A stretch of DNA of 64,000 nucleotides from Nitrospira sp. (GTDB taxonomy: Bacteria; Nitrospirota; Nitrospiria; Nitrospirales; Nitrospiraceae). The notes under the pieces were generated by a model. That model worked only from the letters and a program-made list of their open reading frames with translations. It was not told the origin of the DNA and did not search any database. The stretch covers positions 1 through 64,000 of the forward strand of contig SWDM01000024.1 of the NCBI GenBank assembly GCA_005116835.1, read 5' to 3'. This document shows positions 42,834 through 49,721 of the stretch, in pieces. Within the stretch, counting starts at the first letter, position 1. Each line of letters opens with the position of its first letter. Position numbers and translations under genes: made by a program.

Positions 42834-44696
42834 TCATCCCCGTACGGTACCCTTTTTCGTTCCACGCCTTGGCCCGGGGGGAATCTTGGGCGGTCGAGGG
42901 GAACGCTCAAGAAGCTTGAGATCGCTGATAGAAGGATAAATAGGAAGAAGGATGGCTTTCACAACCTGGCAGGCTCGTTTCATAGCCTTGAACACATTGA
43001 TGCGGCCATAGCCGATTTCCCGGCTCCATGATCCATTTGGATGAGCAGCAGTGGTAGTGTAGGTCAGGGGAGTTCCCATTTGCTGTAAGGGATAATTGGG
43101 GTCGTTCACTGTCAATGTTCCTACCTTGTCAGCACTACCTTCGATGATTTCACGTACTAGAACAGGCTGGCCCTTGAGTATCGGGTGTCTACTCATTATC
43201 AAGGCGGCCAGTGCCGCTACCTGTGGAGTCGCCGCCGATGTGCCCTCAAACGCAGAAATGTAGCCGCTGCCTATATCGCAGGTGGGAATGTTGATACCTG
43301 GTGCTGCCACTGAAAGGGCGTCACCGTAGTTTGAGCCATTGCCAGTGTTAGAACTCCAAACACCTCCTGTGCAGCGATTTTCATGGTATGAATCATCAGT
43401 GGCGCCACAGGCAATGACATAGTCCTTATACGCGGCGGGATAACCAACATGGTCGGAATTACCATTGCCGGCTGCTGCACAGATGACGGTTTTAGCTGAG
43501 GATGCACCTTGGAGTGCTATCAAAACGCTAGGGTCATAATATAAAGGGTCAACGTTGCTGTAACTGATGACGTTGCATCCTTTACTTACCGCATACGTGA
43601 TAGCAGCTTGGAGCTCGAAAGTGCTATTTCCATCGAGTCTTAGAGGAAGTATCTCACAGGCGCCAGCAAGTCCTGTTATACCTATGTAGTTATTATTTAT
43701 ATTCTTGTTGTTGCATCGTGCCCCCAAGACGCCGGCGCACCGGGTACCGTGGTCAGCCCCTTGAGCACGGCCTCCATCTAAAGGATTAGTTCCAGTTCCT
43801 ATTGGTCCTATTTGCGGATTTGGAGTTCTGTGAGGATTAGATGGGTAAAAAGTGGCTGCGTTGGTCTTATCAAAAGCGGATGAGAGATCTTCATGGTCGA
43901 GATCGCAACCGTCATCGATAATGGCAACTCGAACCATGGCCCCAGCGGGAAAGGGGGCAGTGGAGGTGGTCCCCTCCTGCACCCAGCCGGCTTTCGCCCA
44001 GCCGGCTTCCGCCTGAATCTTTAACAGGTTCCATTGCTGCCCAAACTGAGGATCGCTCGTCGGGCTTGCAGTTGGTACGAACATGGGCATGAAATTGAGA
44101 TACGTTGCCGCAACCAGATATTTATACCGTTTATCACGAAGATTTATCTGAAGATCATGGGCAGCCGTAGGCGGAAGAACCTGATGATTGGAAGAAGGGA
44201 CGAGGTAATAAAGCCGGAGTCCGTTGAGGTATTGCGAGATATCTGCCTGGTAGCGTAGACCCAACGTAATCAGTGCGTGATCCAGGTCTCCGGTAATAGC
44301 TTCGGTCTTCGGCTTGACGATCAGCACAGATGGTAGGGCACAGACCGGGTGTCCGTTAGGGATTGCCTTGGTCGCGGGAAACCGCAAAACAGGTCCGACC
44401 CATTCCAACTCATTTGCTAGCTTTAGTCTAAGGCTTGCCAAGTGTTTGTCCAAGATGGACTTCCCATCCTTCGAATGAACCCAATAAAGGCGGTTGGTAT
44501 GGTTCACCTTCCGCTTGAACTGATGGCCGTTCTGCTCTTGTGTATGAACAGGCTCCTCGAGCCTCACGGAAGTCTGATCAAGTAAATGCTGCACTTTAGC
44601 GGACGCGATCGGTTTCCTGAAACCAAGGAGAAGTAATGTGTCGTCTAACTTTAATTTGGTGCCAGAGTTATGAGGGATGGCGAGTGGGAATATCAT
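42834..44696 (-). CDS. subtilisin-family serine protease (S8)
   Basis: 620 residues. The catalytic triad is complete: Asp in VAIIDDGCDLDHEDL, His in GADHGTRCAGVLGA and Ser in FEGTSAATPQVAALAAL, with the oxyanion Asn in AAAGNGNSDHV. A long N-terminal extension (about 1-230) looks like a pro-region. No signal peptide is visible at this start, so export would have to be by another route or the start may be misplaced. The C-terminus is Pro/Arg/Lys-rich. The ribosome-binding site is weak. It heads the minus-strand run that ends with the DUF928 gene. Confidence 0.92.
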   Translation of the reverse strand: MIFPLAIPHNSGTKLKLDDTLLLLGFRKPIASAKVQHLLDQTSVRLEEPVHTQEQNGHQFKRKVNHTNRLYWVHSKDGKSILDKHLASLRLKLANELEWVGPVLRFPATKAIPNGHPVCALPSVLIVKPKTEAITGDLDHALITLGLRYQADISQYLNGLRLYYLVPSSNHQVLPPTAAHDLQINLRDKRYKYLVAATYLNFMPMFVPTASPTSDPQFGQQWNLLKIQAEAGWAKAGWVQEGTTSTAPFPAGAMVRVAIIDDGCDLDHEDLSSAFDKTNAATFYPSNPHRTPNPQIGPIGTGTNPLDGGRAQGADHGTRCAGVLGARCNNKNINNNYIGITGLAGACEILPLRLDGNSTFELQAAITYAVSKGCNVISYSNVDPLYYDPSVLIALQGASSAKTVICAAAGNGNSDHVGYPAAYKDYVIACGATDDSYHENRCTGGVWSSNTGNGSNYGDALSVAAPGINIPTCDIGSGYISAFEGTSAATPQVAALAALIMSRHPILKGQPVLVREIIEGSADKVGTLTVNDPNYPLQQMGTPLTYTTTAAHPNGSWSREIGYGRINVFKAMKRACQVVKAILLPIYPSISDLKLLERSPRPPKIPPGPRRGTKKGTVRG

Positions 44697-44878
44697 CGGG
44701 CATGACTCCGTGAGATAGAGATTGCGTCAGGGACCTTTTCCCTCTTTTCGCTGATGCCTGCGGAGAAAGCGATGAGATCTTGAGTGGGGGGAAGGTGACT
44801 TGAATCTGGCACGAATCGATGCCGTTGCTCGTCCAGCAACCGATTTGTTGATGGTGGGAGGTAGAAGACCGCACTTCT

Positions 44879-45006
44879 AGCAGGATGCTGAAAAAGTCCG
44901 CCAGCGGCGTTCTCGCTTCGCTCAGAGGCTCCCCGTACCGAACAGAGTACGCATCGCCTCTTCGCTTGTTGCGGCCTTGCTGGACAGCCTTTTTGAGCAT
45001 CCTGCT
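44879..45006. mobile_element. MITE-like element with 18-bp terminal inverted repeats
   Basis: AGCAGGATGCTGAAAAAG at the left end and CTTTTTGAGCATCCTGCT at the right end match in 17 of 18 positions over a 128-bp span. The inside contains a second palindromic zone (GCGTTCTCGCTTCGCTC ...). No transposase and no clear target-site duplication are present. It lies between the leftward sigma-54 promoter and the subtilisin gene, and one end interrupts a frame that begins with a good AAAGGAG start at 45028. Confidence 0.75.
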
Positions 45007-45217
45007 GGAAGCCTGAGGTGCCATTCATGGCCGGCTCCTTTGAAAGCCCAGTGAGGGAAACCAGTCGCACAGCACCGATGCACTGCTTGGTGCAATCAAC
45101 TGGCATTTGGTAGTAAACCTGTACGGCATTATTGGCAATAGACCCGTTTAGGGGGGGGCGGGCGGGCTGGTTGCCATAAAGCCGGAGCGCGAGACGCGCG
45201 AGATCCCAAATTTGAAA

Positions 45218-45335
45218 TTCAAAATGTGGAATGTGGAATTTGAAGTCCCGGGAACCTCCGACTTCGAGTCCCGATCGTCATCTCTTCTGGCCAACTCATC
45301 TTCATTTCACATTCCACATTTCAAATTTGCCAACC
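45218..45335. repeat. GAATGTG heptamer block
   Basis: Left arm aaatgtggaatgtggaattt and facing arm tttcacattccacatttc around a non-repeat centre; the arms can pair. Confidence 0.75.
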
Positions 45336-45364
45336 GGCACTCAGCCATCCTGACGAGGCATAGC

Positions 45365-45378
45365 GCAATTGATGTGCC
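45365..45378 (-). promoter_or_regulatory. sigma-54 promoter 4 (target unclear)
   Basis: On the minus strand GGCACATCAATTGC, a near-consensus GG-N10-GC promoter. The predicted start is about 45353. The first likely gene downstream is the subtilisin at 44696, about 650 bp away, with a repeat block and the MITE-like element in between. Confidence 0.75.
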
Positions 45379-45495
45379 AGCGGATTCTGTGGCCTGCTTC
45401 GAGAGAGTTTTCGTGATTGCGTTCAATATTGGCAGGTTTTCACGAGGTCAAAGGGAAAGATGCAGGCACAGCACATCATCAGCACGATCTCAGCT

Positions 45496-45532
45496 GAATC
45501 CATTTTGATTCTCGTAGAATCCAATTGGATTC
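45496..45532 (-). promoter_or_regulatory. enhancer site 4: two perfect GAATC-N6-GATTC palindromes
   Basis: GAATCCATTTTGATTC (45496-45511) and GAATCCAATTGGATTC (45517-45532), centres 21 bp apart and about 150 and 171 bp upstream of the predicted sigma-54 start. The second is a perfect 16-bp palindrome. Confidence 0.82.
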
Positions 45533-45610
45533 AAACGCTCTTGCGCGTGAAGCGTTGCTCGACTCACGAAGGTTCGGGGTCCTAGGCCGGAGCCTCTATC
45601 CTCACGGAGC

Positions 45611-45638
45611 TTGACGTAATATTACATTACGGTAATAA
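45611..45638 (+). promoter_or_regulatory. promoter and operator of the HigBA-like pair
   Basis: TTGACG (45611-45616), 16 bp, TAATAA (45633-45638). GTAATATTAC (45616-45625) is a perfect palindrome overlapping the -35 edge, and TAATA motifs recur downstream (45646-45656), so the antitoxin probably represses here. Confidence 0.65.
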
Positions 45639-45682
45639 TAGACAATGTGTAATATCATGAACGTGAGGTTGCGCGGCGCCGA

Positions 45683-46072
45683 ATGAAACAATGGACCATT
45701 ATTTACCGGCCGCACTACAGCGCCTGGTTTGGGAAATGCGGCGAGGAATTACAGGACGAAATTCTCGCTCATCTGGAGGTGCTGAAGACAGTGGGACCAA
45801 ACCTGGGGAGGCCTCGGGTTGACCACATTAAGGGCTCGGCGCACCAGAATATGAAGGAGCTGCGAGTCCAGTTCAAAGGCGATCCGGTGCGCATACTATT
45901 TGCCTTCGATCCCGATCGCCGGGCAGTCCTGCTCCTCGGTGGCGCTAAAACAGGGGATGACCGGTGGTATCGCAGGAATGTTCTCCTTGCAGACCAGGAG
46001 TTCAGCTTGCATTTGCAGGAGCTTCAAACGCAAAAGAAAAAAATAAGGAGAAGAAACGATGACAACACATAA
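45683..46072 (+). CDS. RelE/HigB-like toxin
   Basis: 129 residues. The Gp49/HigB-like pattern is clear: YRPHYSAWFGKCGEELQDEI, VLKTVGPNLGRPRVDHIKGS, MKELRVQFKGDPVRILFAFD and AVLLLGGAKTG. These are ribosome-dependent mRNA ribonucleases. The toxin gene comes first, as in higBA, and overlaps the antitoxin by 14 nt. The Lys/Arg-rich C-terminus (KKKIRRRND) is typical. Confidence 0.93.
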   Translation: MKQWTIIYRPHYSAWFGKCGEELQDEILAHLEVLKTVGPNLGRPRVDHIKGSAHQNMKELRVQFKGDPVRILFAFDPDRRAVLLLGGAKTGDDRWYRRNVLLADQEFSLHLQELQTQKKKIRRRNDDNT

Positions 46073-46385
46073 GGAGTTTATGGCTTCCCTGCCCAAGAAG
46101 CGCCGTACGGCCATTCAAGCGCGCGCGGCGGAAATTCTTGCCGAGGAAATGACCCTTCAGGAACTGCGCAAAGCGCGCGACCGCTCCCAGGAGACCACAG
46201 CCGAAGCCCTTGGCCTCAAGCAGGCTGCCGTGTCCCGTCTTGAAAACCGTGACGACATGCGAATCTCCACGCTCCGTGACTACGTGCAAGCTCTCGGCGG
46301 GGAGCTTGAGTTCTATGCCCGTTTTAAGGAGCACGGCGCGAAGGCCCGCCTTGTCCGAATCAGGCAAAAGAACAATGCAGCATGA
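46059..46385 (+). CDS. XRE-family HigA-like antitoxin
   Basis: 108 residues. The helix-turn-helix is seen in LRKARDRSQETTAEALGLKQ followed by AAVSRLENRDDMRISTLRDY, with an N-terminal helical part. It should neutralise the toxin and repress the promoter at 45611-45638. Confidence 0.93.
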   Translation: MTTHKEFMASLPKKRRTAIQARAAEILAEEMTLQELRKARDRSQETTAEALGLKQAAVSRLENRDDMRISTLRDYVQALGGELEFYARFKEHGAKARLVRIRQKNNAA

Positions 46386-46688
46386 AAGCAGTGTCAGAAA
46401 CCTGTCCCGAATGGAACCTGTAACTCAACACTCAGCACTCCTCTTTCATCTCTTCCGGCCCATTCATTCCTCATTCTCTCCTTGCCTTCCAACTCAGAAC
46501 TCAAGACTCAGAACTCAGAACTTCCCAGTGACTCAGAACGCAGCACTCAGCACTTCTTCGCCATTCCCTAGGGGTAGCCTCAATTCAGAAGACTCCCCCC
46601 ATATCTTGTTGAATGAGTATTAATCAGAACACCATGCCCTCCAGTTCTCCGAGGCCCTTCCGATACAGGAGCTAGGAGGGCGTCTGGA
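46386..46688. repeat. heptamer block (AACTCAG/CAGCACT)
   Basis: The gap after the HigBA-like pair is mostly AACTCAGAAC and CAGCACT units (46420-46560). No gene was seen in it. Confidence 0.75.
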
Positions 46689-47105
46689 GTGGGTATTTGG
46701 CTTCGTCTGGTTTGGGGGCTTTCCGTTGTGTGGTCGCTCACGGCCTGCGCAGGGTTCCCGCTTGGCGATGTCTCTCATCAGACGATTCATTCCCTTGCTC
46801 TCTCACCCATGCGAGCATCCACTGTCGGCCCTCTCGCAGGAGATTACAGGGGTCGATTTGCTGTTCCTGTTCCTATGGACGAATCATCGTCGCTTCTGAC
46901 CGTGCTGCCCACCGGCGACTTCTTTGGTTCTTCCACTCTGCGCTTGTCGAAGAATGAAGATGGATCGGTCTCCGTTCTTTCAGACGGTCGTCCCGGTTCC
47001 CTGCTGCGTGGGCTCGACCCAGCTCTCGTGAATCCCGCCGTGCGCCCGTTTCTCTTTCCATCTTGTGAGGTTCCAGCCAACACCTTGGGCGGAGATCGGC
47101 TCTGA
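46689..47105 (+). CDS. small lipoprotein of unknown function
   Basis: 138 residues from GTG 46689 with AGGAGGG upstream. The N-terminus ends in a lipobox (VVWSLTAC, lipidated Cys about residue 20), so the protein should be membrane-anchored. The rest has beta-type segments (LLTVLPTGDFFGSSTLRLS, GSVSVLSDG) and no recognised domain. Confidence 0.6.
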   Translation: MGIWLRLVWGLSVVWSLTACAGFPLGDVSHQTIHSLALSPMRASTVGPLAGDYRGRFAVPVPMDESSSLLTVLPTGDFFGSSTLRLSKNEDGSVSVLSDGRPGSLLRGLDPALVNPAVRPFLFPSCEVPANTLGGDRL

Positions 47106-47131
47106 CCCCCGCCTGCGATCCGTTGTCCGTA

Positions 47132-47476
47132 TTATCGGGCCAGCGCGGCTTCACGCATTGGGCCGGTCTTGATCCCCACCGCAGCGACGAGATCCATCAC
47201 AAAGATTCTTCCGTCCCCAACGCCGTCGGTCTTCGCGTAGCGTGTAATGGTGTCGATCACCTTCTGCACCAGGCTATCCGAAACGACGACTTCGATCTTT
47301 ACCTTGGGCACAAAGATGGAGGTAAACGCGTTGCCGTTGTACCGTTCTTGGCTCCCCTTCTGGTGTCCGAATCCTTTGACTTCCGAGACCGTCATCCCTT
47401 CCACGCCGATTCCCAACAATGCCGTCGTGACGTCATCCAACTTGAACGGCTGCATGATGGCTTCAATGATCTTCAT
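47132..47476 (-). CDS. PII nitrogen-regulatory protein without the uridylylation Tyr
   Basis: 114 residues. PII signals carbon/nitrogen status by binding ATP/ADP and 2-oxoglutarate and then gripping enzymes, transporters or regulators. The family core is clear (MKIIEAIMQPFKLDDV, EVKGFGHQKG, PKVKIEVVV, TDGVGDGRIFVMDL). In the T-loop the residue that is Tyr51 in E. coli GlnB is Phe (GNAFTSIF), so GlnD-type uridylylation at that site is not possible. A run of nine G lies 8 nt before the ATG and takes the place of the ribosome-binding site. No amtB or glnA is adjacent. Confidence 0.93.
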   Translation of the reverse strand: MKIIEAIMQPFKLDDVTTALLGIGVEGMTVSEVKGFGHQKGSQERYNGNAFTSIFVPKVKIEVVVSDSLVQKVIDTITRYAKTDGVGDGRIFVMDLVAAVGIKTGPMREAALAR

Positions 47477-47483
47477 CTCGATA

Positions 47484-47492
47484 CCCCCCCCC
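47484..47492 (-). promoter_or_regulatory. G9 tract as ribosome-binding site of the PII gene
   Basis: Nine G on the coding strand, followed by TATCGAG and the ATG. A homopolymer at this position could slip and change translation efficiency. Confidence 0.55.
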
Positions 47493-47582
47493 TATAGTTA
47501 GGCGCACCAGAGGACGCTGCACATTCAGCGCCGTTGGGATCGCCGGTTGATGGTTTAGTGTATGGAAACTGTGTCAGGAACC

Positions 47583-47634
47583 TTCACGTAACCAAATCAA
47601 CTAAATAAACCAAACAAACAAGACTAACCAAACT
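47583..47634. repeat. AACCAAATA-type 9-bp repeat (single arm)
   Basis: Units AACCAAATC, AACTAAATA, AACCAAACA and so on run to the stop codon of the SUMF1 gene. Confidence 0.8.
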
Positions 47635-48848
47635 TACGGCGTCTTCGCACAGCGGAACCCGGTGCCGAAGCCCCGGAACGACGGCACATGGGTCTCTCGT
47701 TCCGCGGAGCGCAGGCCATCCGCATTACTGCCCCACGAGCCGCCACGAACCACTTTGGTCCAGCCCGTTGACGGCCCAGTCGGGTTCTGCCGCGGGCTGC
47801 TTTTGTAATAGTCTTGGTCATACCAGTCGTTGATCCATTCCCAGACATTGCCGGCCATGTCATAGATGCCATAGGGACTCTTGCCCCCTTCCAACATCCC
47901 CACTGCCGTGACTACCGTATGGCTGCTCCAGACATCTTTCCCCGAAGTCGCGTGTAACTGTGTTGGAGGCTCATTCCCCCAGGGATAGATCCGGCCATCC
48001 GTCCCCCGCGCGGCCTTTTCCCACTCCGCCTCGGCTGGTAGGCGCTTCCCGGCCCATTTGCAGTAGGCATCCGCATCCGCCCAATCCACATTGGCAACTG
48101 GGCGATTCTGGTGCTGGGGTCGGTTCATGAGGCTCCAGTCCGGTGGTGCGTCGTGATGCGTGTCTTCCAAGAACCTCGCATATTGCGCCACCGACAGTTG
48201 ATGCAAATCTATGAAAAAGGCGTCCACATAGACTTTGTGCATCGGTTGTTCGTCTGCATCTCCCATCGAACTCCCCATCGTGAACTCCCCCGCCGGCACC
48301 AGTGCCATCGACCAATTTTGATGCTGGGCGGACACAGTCTTCGCGTAATTCTGCGTGTATCGCTGCTGAAGTTTCTCTTGCAACTGTTGGTAGAGGGCCC
48401 GTTGTTCATCGTCGAGCCCCAACTTGTTCGCAATGTCCAGGGTGTCCTTGGCCTGGGCGCCCTCCTTAGATGAGGCGTTCGGCTTGGTGATGGCCTGCTT
48501 CCCTTCGTTCAACAAGCGCCAGATCTTGGCCTTGCGCCCCCGTTGTTTAGCCAAACCGGCTACCGAGGATTTGGCACCAAGCTCCAGCGATGTCTCATAA
48601 TGCGCTTCGGCGCAGACCCAAGCCTTCAAGCTCCAGCAGGTCTCGCCGAGATAGAAGTGCGCCATGGCATTCGCAGGGTGTCGTTGAACGCTGGCTTCAA
48701 AGGCTGTGCGCGCCTCCTGATACTTCTGTTGTTTCAGAAGCTCGTACCCAGTGGTAAATTTCTTAGCGTCCTGATCACCTGGCGCCGCGGCCACCATCGA
48801 GTACGTATCGAGCCAGAGCCACGCAACGAAGAGAAGGATTATTCTCAT
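47634..48848 (-). CDS. exported TPR plus SUMF1/formylglycine-like domain protein
   Basis: 404 residues. Signal peptide (ILLFVAWLWLDTYSMVAA), TPR-like region (about 35-130, AFEASVQRHPANAMAHFYLG), then a SUMF1 domain (about 180-400): VPAGEFTMGSSMGD, VANVDWADADAYCKWAGKRL, PAEAEWEKAARG, GNVWEWINDW and VVRGGSW. Formylglycine-generating enzymes need two catalytic Cys near the C-terminus; here that stretch reads RSAERETHVPSFRGFGTGFR with none, so the domain is probably a structural or binding relative and not an enzyme. Confidence 0.88.
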   Translation of the reverse strand: MRIILLFVAWLWLDTYSMVAAAPGDQDAKKFTTGYELLKQQKYQEARTAFEASVQRHPANAMAHFYLGETCWSLKAWVCAEAHYETSLELGAKSSVAGLAKQRGRKAKIWRLLNEGKQAITKPNASSKEGAQAKDTLDIANKLGLDDEQRALYQQLQEKLQQRYTQNYAKTVSAQHQNWSMALVPAGEFTMGSSMGDADEQPMHKVYVDAFFIDLHQLSVAQYARFLEDTHHDAPPDWSLMNRPQHQNRPVANVDWADADAYCKWAGKRLPAEAEWEKAARGTDGRIYPWGNEPPTQLHATSGKDVWSSHTVVTAVGMLEGGKSPYGIYDMAGNVWEWINDWYDQDYYKSSPRQNPTGPSTGWTKVVRGGSWGSNADGLRSAERETHVPSFRGFGTGFRCAKTP

Positions 48849-48857
48849 ACTGGGCCT

Positions 48858-48958
48858 CCGTTCTCTGGTTTGTTTGGTTTCTCTGGTTGATTTGGTTCAT
48901 TTAGTTGGCTTCGTTCAACCAACAAACCAAACAAACAAGACAAACCAAACAAACTAGT
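48858..48958. repeat. AACCAAATA-type 9-bp repeat, inverted arms
   Basis: TTTGGTTTC/TTTGGTTGA units, a GTTCAACCA turn and the AACCAAACA arm just upstream of the SUMF1 gene. Confidence 0.85.
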
Positions 48959-48966
48959 TAAAGGGA

Positions 48967-49005
48967 GGGAGCCGCAGCTCCGGGTCTCACAGAGCCGGGG
49001 CTCCC
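48967..49005. terminator. GC-rich hairpin
   Basis: GGGAGCCGCAGCTCCGGG pairs with the segment ending GAGCCGGGGCTCCC. It begins 13 bp after the stop of the possible 59-codon gene, in the leftward direction, and could end a short transcript started at the sigma-54 promoter 5. No T-run. Confidence 0.45.
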
Positions 49006-49018
49006 GTGGCGATGACGC

Positions 49019-49198
49019 TCAGTCGACCAAGACGCTGCAACCAGGAGGAGGTACTGGTTGGGTTCTCAGGCGTGAATCCTCCACATTGAGTTCCCACGCT
49101 TGAGCCCGATGACTACTGGTCGACTGGTCGTCCGCCTCATATTCGCTGTGTGAAACTTCATTGGTGAAGCGTATCTCGTTACGCGTTTCGAGTTTCAT
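49019..49198 (-). CDS. possible 59-residue protein behind sigma-54 promoter 5
   Basis: Open frame of 59 codons whose first eleven codons lie in a GAAACTC-type heptamer repeat. The rest is acidic and polar (TNEVSHSEYEADDQSTSSHR) and ends QPVPPPGCSVLVD. No ribosome-binding site and no family match were recognised. It is listed because it is the first frame after a well-formed sigma-54 promoter and is followed at once by a hairpin; it could equally be a non-coding transcript. Confidence 0.3.
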   Translation of the reverse strand: MKLETRNEIRFTNEVSHSEYEADDQSTSSHRAQAWELNVEDSRLRTQPVPPPGCSVLVD

Positions 49199-49320
49199 GT
49201 TCCAAGTTTCAGGTTCGATATCGGAGTTTCAGTAATCCGAATCGAACAACGTGAAACCTGAAACTAGAAACCAGAAACTCCACTCTCAGCGCTTCACGCT
49301 TCACGCTTCACGAGATACGC
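49170..49320. repeat. GAAACTC/GTGAAGC heptamer block, inverted arms
   Basis: Left arm with GTTTCGAGTTTC and AGTTTCAGGTTC, right arm with GAAACCTGAAACTAGAAACC, then GCTTCAC tandem units (49299-49317). Same family as the insertion at 11098-11211. Confidence 0.8.
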
Positions 49321-49353
49321 TTCTTACCTGATGACCTCGTGACGAGGTATACA

Positions 49354-49367
49354 GCAATCCATGTGCC
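49354..49367 (-). promoter_or_regulatory. sigma-54 promoter 5
   Basis: On the minus strand GGCACATGGATTGC, GG-N10-GC, near consensus. The predicted start is about 49342, leading into the region of the possible 59-codon gene and then the SUMF1 gene. Confidence 0.75.
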
Positions 49368-49485
49368 AGCGGCGGAATCTCTATCCGCCTGCGAGAAATT
49401 CTACGTAATTACTGCAGGGTCACTGATTTCTCGCAAATTTGACGAGCAATATGAAGGTGTAGACATGACTGGTCACATCTTCAGT

Positions 49486-49522
49486 GAATCAATTACGATT
49501 GTAAGAGAATCTAAATAGATTC
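49486..49522 (-). promoter_or_regulatory. enhancer site 5: paired GAATC-N6-GATTC palindromes
   Basis: GAATCAATTACGATTG (49486-49501, one mismatch) and GAATCTAAATAGATTC (49507-49522), centres 21 bp apart, about 151 and 172 bp upstream of the predicted start, the same spacing as site 4. Confidence 0.8.
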
Positions 49523-49544
49523 AGTGGTGGATGGGGTATGAAGC

Positions 49545-49720
49545 GAGCGGAGGGAAGTGCTGCGTGCTGAGTTGAAGGCGGATTGGGAAGGTGGTGAGAC
49601 GAATTGGGAATGTTGAATGATAAATGTTGAATTGTCGGAATTGGAAGAGGTCTGTAGACCGCATTGTTCGAATCTTCAAACTCAACACTCAGGACTCAGC
49701 ACTCAGCACTTCCTCGCGCG
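49545..49720. repeat. heptamer block (GAATGTT, AACTCAG, CAGCACT)
   Basis: Degenerate GAATG units followed by ACTCAGCACTCAGCACTTCC at the right end, between enhancer site 5 and the thymidylate-kinase-like gene. Confidence 0.7.
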
Positions 49721-49721
49721 C

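Larger units (their letters stand above)
44697..45682. other. long gene-free region with regulatory and repeat elements
   Basis: Nearly 1 kb without a supported gene. It holds a MITE-like element (44879-45006), a G-rich run (45152-45159), a heptamer block of GAATGTG type (45218-45335), a sigma-54 promoter (45365-45378) and an enhancer site (45496-45532) pointing left, and the promoter/operator of the HigBA-like pair pointing right (45611-45638). Open frames over 44668-45106 read through the MITE-like element and are not believed. Confidence 0.6.

Noticed and set aside
44668-45106. Two overlapping minus-strand open frames (118 and 137 codons)
   Set aside because: Both read through the MITE-like element, have odd composition rich in Arg, Cys and Ser, and show no family signal; only the AAAGGAG-ATG at 45028 is of interest.
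47634-48848. Active formylglycine-generating enzyme
   Set aside because: The C-terminal catalytic cysteines are missing.
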